Origin: Gordonia malaquae NBRC 108250
GTDB lineage: Bacteria; Actinomycetota; Actinomycetes; Mycobacteriales; Mycobacteriaceae
Direction: 5' to 3'
NCBI RefSeq assembly: GCF_000344135.1
Contig: NZ_BAOP01000024.1
Span: 1 to 64,000, forward strand
Length of the DNA: 64,000 nt
Part shown: in pieces, positions 9,442 to 17,622 of the stretch
Position numbering within the stretch: the first letter of the stretch is position 1
How the letters are laid out: the number at the start of each line of letters is the position of its first letter
The notes under the pieces: model-generated
Told to the model about the DNA's origin: nothing
What the model saw: the letters and a program-made list of their open reading frames with translations, nothing else
Database searches by the model: none
Program-made: the position numbers and the translations under genes

Positions 9442-10170
9442 ATGGACCACGTGCCAGGCCGGTTGGCGACGCTTGTCCCCGAGAACTCGATCAGATTCCT
9501 CGGTCACCCGACGCACAGTCACCCCGAGCCCCATCTGGTGTATGTGAGTGCCGGGTCGGCACGCCTGGAGATCGACGGAGAACAGGTCGTCCTCGGTCCG
9601 CAGGAGTCGGTGTGGCTCGCCCCCGACGTCCCTCATGCCGCACGCTACGCACCGGGCAGCCTCGTCCTCGGCCCGCTGCTGTCCCCCACGACGATCCCGC
9701 CCGAACGCGTCCACCGGCTCGGGGTGAGGCCGTCGATCACCACGGTGATGACCGCCCTGCTCGGGGCGGCGCCGAGCACCGCTGCCGAGGTGTCCGTGTT
9801 CCGGGAAGCACTCGACAACGTCCTCACCACTCTCGGCGGACCCTATTTCGCACTTCCGTCGCCGACCCATCCGGTCGCCGCGACCGTGGCCCGGGAGATA
9901 GGACTCTCGACGGAACCCCTTGACGAGATCGCCGCACGCCACGGCGTCAGCACCCGCCACCTTCAACGTCTGTTCGTCGCCGAGACAGGCATCGGCCTGC
10001 ACCAGTGGCGTGTGCGGTCGCGCCTGAATGTCGCGATCGATCGCCTCCGCCACGGCGCCACGCTCACTCGTGCCGCACATGCCGCGGGCTACTCGACCGG
10101 CTCGGGACTGCGGAAGGCGCTGCACCGCGAAGCGGGAGTCGACGTCGACGCCGTCCGACACGCAGGCTGA
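9442..10170 (+). CDS. AraC-family transcriptional regulator with cupin sensor domain
   Basis: A 242-residue regulator. The N-terminal half is a cupin-like barrel (THSHPEPHLVYVSAGSARLE, then VVLGPQESVWLAPDVPHAAR). The C-terminal half, about residues 145-240, is an AraC double helix-turn-helix (LDEIAARHGVSTRHLQRLF and ATLTRAAHAAGYSTGSGLRK). The start is the ATG at 9442, which has a perfect AGGAGG six bases upstream; an in-frame TTG at 9400 has none. It is divergent from the siderophore operon and is a plausible activator of it, possibly sensing siderophore. That role is inferred from position. Confidence 0.88.
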   Translation: MDHVPGRLATLVPENSIRFLGHPTHSHPEPHLVYVSAGSARLEIDGEQVVLGPQESVWLAPDVPHAARYAPGSLVLGPLLSPTTIPPERVHRLGVRPSITTVMTALLGAAPSTAAEVSVFREALDNVLTTLGGPYFALPSPTHPVAATVAREIGLSTEPLDEIAARHGVSTRHLQRLFVAETGIGLHQWRVRSRLNVAIDRLRHGATLTRAAHAAGYSTGSGLRKALHREAGVDVDAVRHAG

Positions 10171-10171
10171 G

Positions 10172-13100
10172 TCAGCCGCGCGCGAGCGCAGCGGCCCACA
10201 CTGCGACGGCGTTCGCCATCAGCACGTCGGTCGACACCATTCCCGGGAAGTAGTCCGCGAGCCGAGCCCACATCGCACGCCCCTCGTCGGTGAGGCCGCC
10301 CTGTTTCAATCGGCCATGAGCCTGCAGACGCGCGACGGCCGCGAAGCACATCGACTGCATCGACAGCAGCATCCACGGATTGCCTCCGGTGTCGACGCCG
10401 TCCAGCGCTTCATTGCGCGCGGCGATCAGGTCGTACATCTCCGGCGACGAACGGCGGACGTCGCGCAGCATGGTGTTCACGTGGCGGGGAGCTTCCAGAC
10501 TCACCGGGTCGGCCATCCAGTCCACCCGCCGGTGGAAGGCGTCGATGGTCGCGCTGGTGCGCATGTCGAGATCGAGCACCGGTCCCGGGACGATGCGGAA
10601 GTGCTGGAACAGCATGTCGACCTGATCGCGGCTCATGGCGTCGACCGCGAGCACGTTCCGGTCGAACACTCCGGTGCGCGGGTCACTCATCCGACCCGAC
10701 GCGAGAAGCCGGAGGATCTCGTCTCCGCCGCGGGTGACGAGATACGACTGCACGTCGTCGCGGTCGGGCGCGGACGGATCGGCGATCTCCGACATCGCGA
10801 GCATGCAGCCGATGTACGGGTTCGGGTGCGACGCGGCGGTTCGCCCGCTCGGCGCGAACGGCAGTTCGGCGAGTCCGGAGCGGATGAACATCGCCGGCAC
10901 GCGGTCCGGTGACACAGGGCTGTCGGCGAGCGCCAGAAGCGACGCCGTCGGATCCGCGGTCAACAATTCGTCGACCGGGGCTTCGGCCGGGTCGAGCAGC
11001 GGTTCGTCTGCGGGCGCACTGGTCTCCTCCGCGTGGGCCGCGTCCAGACTCATCCATTCGTTGATCAGCGAGTCCTCGACCACAACACTCGGTACGACGG
11101 TTCGGTCGCCACCGCGCACGACGGTCGCCACCGGGGCCTCGTCGGTCTCGCCGGACTCGTCGTCGATGAGCGCCACGAGCGTGCCGGACACGAGCCGCTT
11201 CGCAGCGTCGGCGACACCACGCGTCGCGAGGGAGAACTCCGCCCCCGACCTGCCGTCGGCGTCCCATTCGCGGACGATCTCGAGGTTTCCGTCGAGCAGC
11301 GCGAACGACACGTCGACCGCGCCGGGGACGTACACGGCCAGCCTGTGATGGTCGGCGGCTGTCACGTCGAGCTCGGCCAGGCTCGTCTGCCACGCGGCCG
11401 GAACCCCGGACCGTTCGATGCGGACGAGAGCATGCGGTGGCCTGACCACCAACTCAAGCCGATCTGATCCGGCCGAGACGGTCGTGATCAGCTCGGTGAC
11501 GTCCGGCGCGAACTCGACGGTCTCGTCGACCACGCTGAGACCCTCGTCGACGGTGAACTCCGTCGTCGATTCGGTGAGGCCCTTGTCGACGGGAAGTCGC
11601 ACGGCGGGTTCGTGGACCATGTCCAAGCCCTCGGCGATGTCGGCGACACGACGGAGGTCGAGGCCGTACGAGTCGCTGACGACGATCTCGTAGCGTCCCA
11701 GAAGTGGTCCTTCGACTCCGTCGAACGGGTCGGCCGAGGTCACGTAGTCTTCCGCCGCCCACGGATAGTCGACGAGCCAGTCGATCTCCCCCGCGCGCCG
11801 GACACGGACCCGCCACTCCTTGACGTCGTCGCCCAGGTGAGCAGGAAGATCGACGAGCGGTCGTTCTCCGAAGACGGGGTCGCCGTCTCGCGTGGTGATT
11901 CCGGCGAGCGGTTCCGGAAGCTCGATGCTCGGGCTCTCGGCCGGACGCACCCGACGAGTCTGGCCCGCGCGTCCGTCACGATGGACGGTCAGCTCGCGAT
12001 GCCCCTCCAGATCGATAGTGCGCAGCAGCCACCCGTCCCACGGCCCGGTCCGGGTCTCGACGATCGGCACCGCGGCGCGGTCCGCGCCGAGAAGTTCTGC
12101 ATCGTTCGGGACCAGCGCGACGACGTGTCCGGCTGGCAGAGTGCGATGACGCGACATCACACGACCGTCCGGGGCGAACAGGACAACCGGGTCGCCCGGC
12201 AGGACGACGGGAACCGAACGGCGGGCGCCGTTGTCCAGACTGACGAGGACGCACTCGCGCAGTGCCGCCGTCACCGGGATCACAGCGGCTTCATCGGCGC
12301 CGACGGCGACCTGTTCGGGAGCGTCGCCCGCCCAGACGCGCCACGTCGTAGCGGCCGCGTCGGACGGCACGATCACCGTGAGCGAGCCCTCGGCCGCATC
12401 GTAGCGAAGCTCGGGGAATCGTGCACTGCAGAGTGCGGCCGCATCGGTGTCCCCGGAGAGGAACGCTGTTCGCTCGAGTCGTTCGCTCACCGCGGCGAGG
12501 ATCGTCGGTGGAAGGTCGACGGTGGCAGGCGTCAATCTGTCGGCGTTCCACTCACCGGGTGAGGCGACGCTTGCGACGAGCGTCGCGCAGATCCGGGCGA
12601 GGAAGGTCGCGGCGATATCGGGCGCCTGTTCGAGCAGGACCCGGAAACCCGCCGGAAGGACGGTGTGGCGGTGGCCGAATCCGGGTTCGGTCAGGTGATC
12701 GAGAATCGCAGTCCCCGACGGCGCGCGGCCGGCGGAGACGTGCCGTTCGATCACGTCGACCAGGGCGTCGACGGTGCGCGGAGTGAGTCCGGCATGGAGG
12801 TCGAGAAGAGGCAGCAGGTCGTCGGCTCGAAGAGAGGCGACATCTCGGAGTCCTGCCTCGCGGAGCATGTCGCCGGCGAAAGCCGAGACGGCGGCGGAGA
12901 ACGACTGGTCGGCATCGACGCCGATCGCCGTGAAGAAGCCATCCCAGAAGTCGTCGTCCGACGTCCGGATCGTGGCGTGTCCGACAAGAGCGGTGATGAT
13001 CAGCGCCGGATGCCGGGTGATGAGCGCGATGTGTGCGCCCGCAGGCATGTCGCGCATGAGCGCGCCAAGGCTTCGCTGGGCCTCACGAAGCTCGTCGGGG

Positions 13101-13195
13101 GTGAAGTTCGCTTCGACGACAAGAGCGACGGGGGCGAACCGCTCGCGGATGGTGGTCTCGATATCGGCCGTCTGGGGGCTCGCCGAACCGGTCAT
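10172..13195 (-). CDS. Large protein of unknown function (1007 aa)
   Basis: I do not recognise this family. The ATG at 13195 gives a 1007-residue soluble protein without a signal peptide or membrane segments. The N-terminal 240 residues are helical, with a DDFWDGFFTAIGVD patch and TPRTVDALVDVIERH. The middle (about 270-700) looks beta-rich with repeated Ig-like strand patterns (WRVWAGDAPEQVAVGADEAAVI, EWRVRVRRAGEIDWLVDYPW). An acidic Asp/Glu/Ala/Pro-rich linker covers about 750-790, and a helical C-terminal domain ends in PWMLLSMQSMCFAAVARLQ and YFPGMVSTDVLMANAVAVWA. It converges on the AraC gene with a 1-bp gap and has no operon partner. No catalytic motif or P-loop was found. Confidence 0.8.
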   Translation of the reverse strand: MTGSASPQTADIETTIRERFAPVALVVEANFTPDELREAQRSLGALMRDMPAGAHIALITRHPALIITALVGHATIRTSDDDFWDGFFTAIGVDADQSFSAAVSAFAGDMLREAGLRDVASLRADDLLPLLDLHAGLTPRTVDALVDVIERHVSAGRAPSGTAILDHLTEPGFGHRHTVLPAGFRVLLEQAPDIAATFLARICATLVASVASPGEWNADRLTPATVDLPPTILAAVSERLERTAFLSGDTDAAALCSARFPELRYDAAEGSLTVIVPSDAAATTWRVWAGDAPEQVAVGADEAAVIPVTAALRECVLVSLDNGARRSVPVVLPGDPVVLFAPDGRVMSRHRTLPAGHVVALVPNDAELLGADRAAVPIVETRTGPWDGWLLRTIDLEGHRELTVHRDGRAGQTRRVRPAESPSIELPEPLAGITTRDGDPVFGERPLVDLPAHLGDDVKEWRVRVRRAGEIDWLVDYPWAAEDYVTSADPFDGVEGPLLGRYEIVVSDSYGLDLRRVADIAEGLDMVHEPAVRLPVDKGLTESTTEFTVDEGLSVVDETVEFAPDVTELITTVSAGSDRLELVVRPPHALVRIERSGVPAAWQTSLAELDVTAADHHRLAVYVPGAVDVSFALLDGNLEIVREWDADGRSGAEFSLATRGVADAAKRLVSGTLVALIDDESGETDEAPVATVVRGGDRTVVPSVVVEDSLINEWMSLDAAHAEETSAPADEPLLDPAEAPVDELLTADPTASLLALADSPVSPDRVPAMFIRSGLAELPFAPSGRTAASHPNPYIGCMLAMSEIADPSAPDRDDVQSYLVTRGGDEILRLLASGRMSDPRTGVFDRNVLAVDAMSRDQVDMLFQHFRIVPGPVLDLDMRTSATIDAFHRRVDWMADPVSLEAPRHVNTMLRDVRRSSPEMYDLIAARNEALDGVDTGGNPWMLLSMQSMCFAAVARLQAHGRLKQGGLTDEGRAMWARLADYFPGMVSTDVLMANAVAVWAAALARG

Positions 13196-13462
13196 GCGTG
13201 CGTGTCCACACCTTCTGTCGTGGCGCCTGCGGGAGGGGTGCGCGGCGCGTGCTGAGACGAGTGTCGGGCGGCACCGGGGTGCCGGGATTCCACCCGAGGC
13301 AAGGAGACAAGTTACTCCGGTGGCGGCCTCGTTCTCGAACCTCGAAGCGGTGCTGTGGGAAGGCTCACGCCGACCGCCGATTCGTGCCTGCGCGGCCCTT
13401 CTCGCACGTGTTCGACTCTGGCACAATCGAACTCGAATATGGCGGCGACGAGAGGCCCACTG

Positions 13463-14299
13463 ATGGAGCAGTTCACTCGCGACGGGTTGACGTTCGACGT
13501 CATCGACTCGGGGCCGACCGACGGCGACGTCGTCCTTCTCCTTCACGGGTTCCCGCAGACCGGTTCCTCGTGGTCAGGCGTGTCTGCGGTGCTGAACGAG
13601 CACGGGTTCCGGACGATCGCTCCCACTCAGCGCGGCTACTCCCCCGGCGCTCGGCCGCGTGGACGACGCGCGTATCGGACCAGCGAGCTGACGGCCGACG
13701 CCGTGGCGCTCGTGGAGCAACTCGACCGCGGTCCGGTACACCTCGTCGGGCACGACTGGGGCGCCGCTGTTGCGTGGTCGTTGGCCGCGAGCCGACCTGA
13801 TCTCGTCCGCTCGTTCACATCGGTCTCCGTGCCCCACCCCGGAGCGTTCATCTCGTCCATGACACGAAGCCGACAGCTGCTCCGATCGTGGTACATGTTC
13901 GCGTTTCAGGTCCCCCGACTTCCGGAGTACTTGATTCGGCGATTCCCGGATCGATTCGAGGCGAAGCTGTCCTCGGGTGGCCTCACTCCAGAGGAGGCGG
14001 CCGAGATTCGTCGGGATGTCCTTGAAACGGACGCGCTGACCGGTGGAATGAACTGGTATCGAGCCATGATGCTGGGTGCCCCGAGAGACTTGAAACGACG
14101 CGTCGCCGTCCCGACCACACACGTGTGGAGCGACGCCGACTTCGCTCTCGATCGTGCAGGCGCCGAGCTCGCCGCAGACTACGTGACCGCGGATTTCCGG
14201 CTCGAAGTGTTCGAGGGTGTGTCCCACTGGATCCCGGATCAGCGTCCGACAGAACTGGCCGACGTCATTCTCGCCCGGATCGCGAGCGCCAGCGGTTGA
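13463..14299 (+). CDS. Alpha/beta hydrolase, epoxide hydrolase-like
   Basis: A 278-residue alpha/beta hydrolase. The oxyanion-hole motif is HGFPQTGSSW at 29-38. The nucleophile elbow LVGHDWGAA places an aspartate at residue 98, as in epoxide hydrolases and haloalkane dehalogenases rather than serine esterases. The catalytic histidine lies in GVSHWIPDQRP near the C-terminus. The conserved APTQRGYSPGARP loop is also epoxide-hydrolase-like. The ATG at 13463 is chosen because it starts at the first domain strand; the frame is open further upstream. The substrate is unknown. The 267 bp before it, back to the divergent 1007-residue gene, show no gene. Confidence 0.87.
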   Translation: MEQFTRDGLTFDVIDSGPTDGDVVLLLHGFPQTGSSWSGVSAVLNEHGFRTIAPTQRGYSPGARPRGRRAYRTSELTADAVALVEQLDRGPVHLVGHDWGAAVAWSLAASRPDLVRSFTSVSVPHPGAFISSMTRSRQLLRSWYMFAFQVPRLPEYLIRRFPDRFEAKLSSGGLTPEEAAEIRRDVLETDALTGGMNWYRAMMLGAPRDLKRRVAVPTTHVWSDADFALDRAGAELAADYVTADFRLEVFEGVSHWIPDQRPTELADVILARIASASG

Positions 14300-14534
14300 G
14301 CCGCCGCCTGCACTCGGCCTGAGTGTTGCTCTCGAGACACTCGGTCCACTCCCTTTGGCCGTCTCCCCAGTCGGTCTTGGGCCGCTGCCCCACGTTCACC
14401 TGCCACATGTAGTCACTGCAGATGAGCTGGGTTCCGGACGCGTCGTACGCGTACGAACCGGTCTGATAGCCGTGACACGGCGTGCCTGCGGACACCGTCG
14501 AGGTTCCGAGTGCAGGGTTGGGGGCGACGGTCAC
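14265..14534 (-). pseudogene. Probable C-terminal remnant of a cysteine-containing exported protein
   Basis: The leftward frame encodes 89 residues with a conserved-looking core (GTPCHGYQTGSYAYDASGTQ, LICSDYMWQVNVG, EWTECLESNTQAEC). Four to five spaced cysteines suggest an exported disulfide-bonded domain. The frame is closed by a stop at 14574-14576, and only a GTG at 14534 is available, with no signal peptide before it. I therefore read it as the 3' part of a truncated gene, though a real short gene cannot be excluded. Its end overlaps the 3' end of the epoxide-hydrolase-like gene on the other strand. The rest of 14300-14674 shows nothing else. Confidence 0.4.
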
Positions 14535-14674
14535 GTTCCTCGGCCCTTCGACGATTCGGATTGGAGCGATGAATCATCCCGATGATCACATCGTTCGTGA
14601 AAGGTACACGCGAGCGACCGGACGTCGGCCTATACCGGCACGTATTCGCGCTCACGTGTACATTTCACGCTCTG

Positions 14675-16042
14675 TCAGAGCAGGACGCCCGGGTTGAGAA
14701 GCCCGGCCGGATCGAGAGCCGATTTTATGAGCTTCGTGAGGTCCATGACATCGTCGCCGACCTGATCTCGAAGCCAGCCCTTCTTGAGCCTGCCGACTCC
14801 GTGCTCGCCGGTGATGGTGCCGCCGAGCGAGATCGCGAGGTCCATGATCTGGCCAAACGCGGCGTTGGCGCGCGCCGTCTCGTCCGCATCGGACGGGTCG
14901 TGAACGATCAGCGGGTGCGTGTTGCCGTCACCCGCGTGCGCGATCACGGAGATCAGCACCCTGTTGGCAGCAGCGATCGCCTCGACGCCGTCGATGAGGT
15001 CAGGCAGTGCGGGCAGCGGCACGCCGACGTCCTCCAGCAGGAGCGCGCCGAGCCGTTCGACGGCAGGGATCGCGGCCCGACGCGCCTGGGTGAACGCCTC
15101 CGACTCGACCGGATCCGCCGTCGCGAACACCTCCCCGGCCCCGCACCGCGCGAACGCCTGCTCGATGATCGCGACTTCCGCCTCGCCTGCGGGGCCGGGC
15201 GCGTCCGATTGCGCGACGAGCAACGCCCCCGCGTTCCGGTCGAGCCCCATCTTGAGCATGTCTTCGACGGCATTGATCGATACCGAATCCATGAACTCGA
15301 GCATCGCCGGGCGGATCTGCGCGGTCACTGCGAGCACCGCTTCGCTCGCCGCGCGAACGCTTGAGAACGATCCGACGACGGTGCACGCGGGTGCTTGCGG
15401 CGGCAGCAGTCGCAGCGTCACCTCGGTCACGATGCCGAGCAGCCCCTCGCTTCCGACGAAGAGTTTGGTCAGCGGCAGTCCAGCCGAGTCTTTGAGCTGC
15501 TTGCCGCCGAGTCGAACCGCACGACCGTCTGCGAGGACCACCTGCAGGCCGAGCACATAGTCGGTGGTGACCCCATACTTCACGCAGCACAGGCCACCCG
15601 CGTTGGTGGCGACGTTCCCGCCGATCGAGCAGATCTCGAACGACGAGGGATCCGGCGGATACCAGAGCCCGTTCTCTGCGGCAGCGGCCTTGACCTCGGC
15701 ATTCAGCAGACCGGGTTGTGCGACGGCGGTCCGCGTGGCCGTGTCGATCGTCAAGTTCCGCATCTTCTCGGTGGAGAGCGTGACTGCGCCGTCTACCGCC
15801 GTCGACCCGCCGGACAGACTCGTGCCGGCGCCGCGGGTGATGATCGGTACGCCGTTGGCTGCGCACCAGCGGACGGTGGTCTGCACGTCCTCCGTCGTGG
15901 TCGGCCTGACGAGTGCAAGCGGAGTCCCGGCATCGGGGTCGTTGGCCCGGTCGAATCGGTATGCGCCGAGTATGTCCGGGTCGGTCACCACCATCCCCGG
16001 TGCGAGCGCCTCTGCCAGTCCTGTCACATCGGTGGATCCCAT
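14675..16042 (-). CDS. GlcD-like FAD-linked oxidase (glycolate/D-lactate type)
   Basis: An FAD-dependent 2-hydroxyacid oxidoreductase of 455 residues, related to glycolate oxidase subunit GlcD and D-lactate dehydrogenases. The N-terminal PCMH FAD-binding domain shows PIITRGAGTSLSGGSTAVDG and SSFEICSIGGNVATNAGG. The C-terminal cap has the family motifs VIAHAGDGNTHPLIVHD and TGEHGVGRLKKGWL. The ATG at 16042 is used; a GTG three codons earlier is also possible. It stands alone, with a 160-bp palindromic element beginning 14 bp upstream of its start. The electron acceptor and exact substrate are not deducible. Confidence 0.9.
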   Translation of the reverse strand: MGSTDVTGLAEALAPGMVVTDPDILGAYRFDRANDPDAGTPLALVRPTTTEDVQTTVRWCAANGVPIITRGAGTSLSGGSTAVDGAVTLSTEKMRNLTIDTATRTAVAQPGLLNAEVKAAAAENGLWYPPDPSSFEICSIGGNVATNAGGLCCVKYGVTTDYVLGLQVVLADGRAVRLGGKQLKDSAGLPLTKLFVGSEGLLGIVTEVTLRLLPPQAPACTVVGSFSSVRAASEAVLAVTAQIRPAMLEFMDSVSINAVEDMLKMGLDRNAGALLVAQSDAPGPAGEAEVAIIEQAFARCGAGEVFATADPVESEAFTQARRAAIPAVERLGALLLEDVGVPLPALPDLIDGVEAIAAANRVLISVIAHAGDGNTHPLIVHDPSDADETARANAAFGQIMDLAISLGGTITGEHGVGRLKKGWLRDQVGDDVMDLTKLIKSALDPAGLLNPGVLL

Positions 16043-16055
16043 GTGGCTCACCCTA

Positions 16056-16215
16056 GGGCGTGTGTCCTAACTCGCCGCTCGGGTTTGGCAGATCAGATGT
16101 GCGTCCGGCAAGGCGGAGGAGGGAGGGATACCGGTAGGTATCGCGACCGACGACAACGCTGCCGGACGTGCATCTGGCCGTCAAGACCGCGCGAAGCGAG
16201 TTAGGACACACGCCC
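16056..16215. repeat. 160-bp near-palindromic MITE-like element
   Basis: The ends are perfect 20-bp inverted repeats: GGGCGTGTGTCCTAACTCGC at 16056-16075 and its reverse complement at 16196-16215. The inner arms continue to pair imperfectly (CAGATG and CGTCCGGCA on the left against matching blocks on the right) up to a central GATACC-GGTA-GGTATC hairpin at 16127-16142. The whole element therefore folds about its midpoint. It contains no gene and I see no clear target-site duplication. It fills most of the 387-bp gap between the divergent FAD oxidase and S1 protease genes. The remaining 16216-16429 holds the protease promoter region. Confidence 0.8.
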
Positions 16216-16429
16216 CGGTGGCGCACGCCACTGTCGCGGCCCGGGTCCGACCGCCACGCGGGACAGAACCGATGGCCTTACCTGAGACGATCCTGTGATT
16301 CAATCGTTACGAACCGGATGGCAACCGGTTCGCCGAGGGGGGAGCCGCCACGCCCATCCGGGCCGCGCATCGTCTCCCAGCCGCCCGGCCGTCGAACCCG
16401 ATGGCCGGAACCGAATGGAGAGTGACCAC

Positions 16430-17128
16430 GTGAAGTTCTTGAAGAAGGCGCTTGTGAGCGTCGCAGCCGTCGCCGCGACCGCAGCGCTGATGCCCGCCGC
16501 GACGGCTGACGCCGCGCCCCGCGCCACCATCGGCGGCGGCTCCGGCATCATTGTCGGCGGCAACGCCTTGTGCACACTCACCACGATCGGTCACGATCGT
16601 GCAGGCAGGCTCGTGGGTCTGACCGCGGCACACTGCGGCAACCTGGGCGCGTCGATCCGATCTGAACGCAACCCAGGCGCGGGTGTTCTCGGAACGATCG
16701 CCACGAAGGGCGCCTCGCTCGACGTGGCCGTGATCGTCTTCAATCCCGCTCGCACCCGCGCGGTCCGACAGGTAGGCCGTGCGCGCATCACCGGCGTCGG
16801 CACATACCCGCGCCCGTACGCGACGGTCTGCAAATCGGGCCGAACGACCGGCTACACGTGCGGCCCCACCCTCTCGAAGAGCAGGGTCGACACCATCAGC
16901 TACGTCTGCGCCGATCACGGCGACTCGGGCGGGCCGATCATCGTCGGTCGCCGCGTCGTGGGAATGCTGAACGGCGGCGTGCGCATCGCAGGCGCGGGCA
17001 CCCCGTCGATCCCCTGCCTCACTCCCGCCGTCCCGATTCACAGCCCGATCGTCGCGACGAAGATGACGACGATCCTCGCAGCGCTGAACCGCACCAACTT
17101 CGCAGGTTCGGGCTTCCGCCCACTCTGA
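16430..17128 (+). CDS. Secreted S1-family (chymotrypsin-like) serine protease
   Basis: A 232-residue exported protease. The GTG at 16430 follows a GGAG motif and opens a signal peptide (VKFLKKALVSVAAVAATAAL) ending near ADAAP at about residue 29. The catalytic triad is visible: H68 in LTAAHCG, D98 in ASLDVAVI and S166 in HGDSGGPI. Cysteines at 48/69 and 134/144 suit two disulfides, with C160 before the serine loop. It is small, like streptogrisins and other actinobacterial S1 proteases that lack a large pro-domain. It is followed by a strong terminator hairpin at 17141-17172, so it is probably monocistronic. Confidence 0.9.
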   Translation: MKFLKKALVSVAAVAATAALMPAATADAAPRATIGGGSGIIVGGNALCTLTTIGHDRAGRLVGLTAAHCGNLGASIRSERNPGAGVLGTIATKGASLDVAVIVFNPARTRAVRQVGRARITGVGTYPRPYATVCKSGRTTGYTCGPTLSKSRVDTISYVCADHGDSGGPIIVGRRVVGMLNGGVRIAGAGTPSIPCLTPAVPIHSPIVATKMTTILAALNRTNFAGSGFRPL

Positions 17129-17140
17129 CCCGCAAACGTC

Positions 17141-17172
17141 CGACGACCCCGCCGTTCCCGGCGGGGTCGTCG
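17141..17172 (+). terminator. Terminator hairpin after the serine protease
   Basis: Perfect 14-bp arms (CGACGACCCCGCCG and its complement) surround the loop TTCC, followed by a T-containing stretch (TCGTTGTTC). It starts 12 bp after the protease stop codon. Confidence 0.75.
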
Positions 17173-17217
17173 TCGTTGTTCGACTGGCAGACGGTCTGGC
17201 GGGCATACGCTGAAGTG

Positions 17218-17571
17218 ATGCGGGCGAAAAAGATAAGCACCAACGTCACCGTCGACGACATCAACAGTGCGCGCGAGTTCTACCAGGACTTCCTCGGCTT
17301 GCAGACCGAAGAGTTCAATCTCGGCTGGGTCGCACGGTTCACCGATGTCGAGTCAGGCGCTCACGTCCAATTGGTGACACGGGATCTCACTGCGCCGGAG
17401 GATTCGGCGATGTCCGTGCACGCCGACGACGTCGACGCCGCCTATCGTGAAGCACAGCGGCGCGGCTACGAGATCGTCTACCCGGTCACCACGGAGGACT
17501 GGGGCGTCCGACGCTTCTTCGTTCGCGCTCCCGACGGGACTCTGTTGAACATCGTGCAGCACCGGGAGTGA
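17218..17571 (+). CDS. Glyoxalase/bleomycin-resistance (VOC) family protein
   Basis: A 117-residue single vicinal-oxygen-chelate domain protein: TNVTVDDINSAREFYQDFLG at the start, GAHVQLVTRD in the middle and a C-terminal RRFFVRAPDGTLLNIVQHRE, the usual VOC ending with a possible metal glutamate. Family members include glyoxalases, dioxygenases and resistance proteins that bind their drug, so the activity is not defined. The ATG at 17218 is the first start that fits the domain; the frame is open upstream through the terminator. It lies 51 bp before jetA on the same strand. Confidence 0.85.
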   Translation: MRAKKISTNVTVDDINSAREFYQDFLGLQTEEFNLGWVARFTDVESGAHVQLVTRDLTAPEDSAMSVHADDVDAAYREAQRRGYEIVYPVTTEDWGVRRFFVRAPDGTLLNIVQHRE

Positions 17572-17622
17572 AGAGGTGCCCGTGAGGACGGACACCCGAC
17601 CGCGGCCGATACCCTGACGGGC

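Noticed and set aside
16056-16215. Insertion sequence
   Set aside because: It has terminal inverted repeats but is only 160 bp with no transposase frame; treated as a MITE-like repeat.
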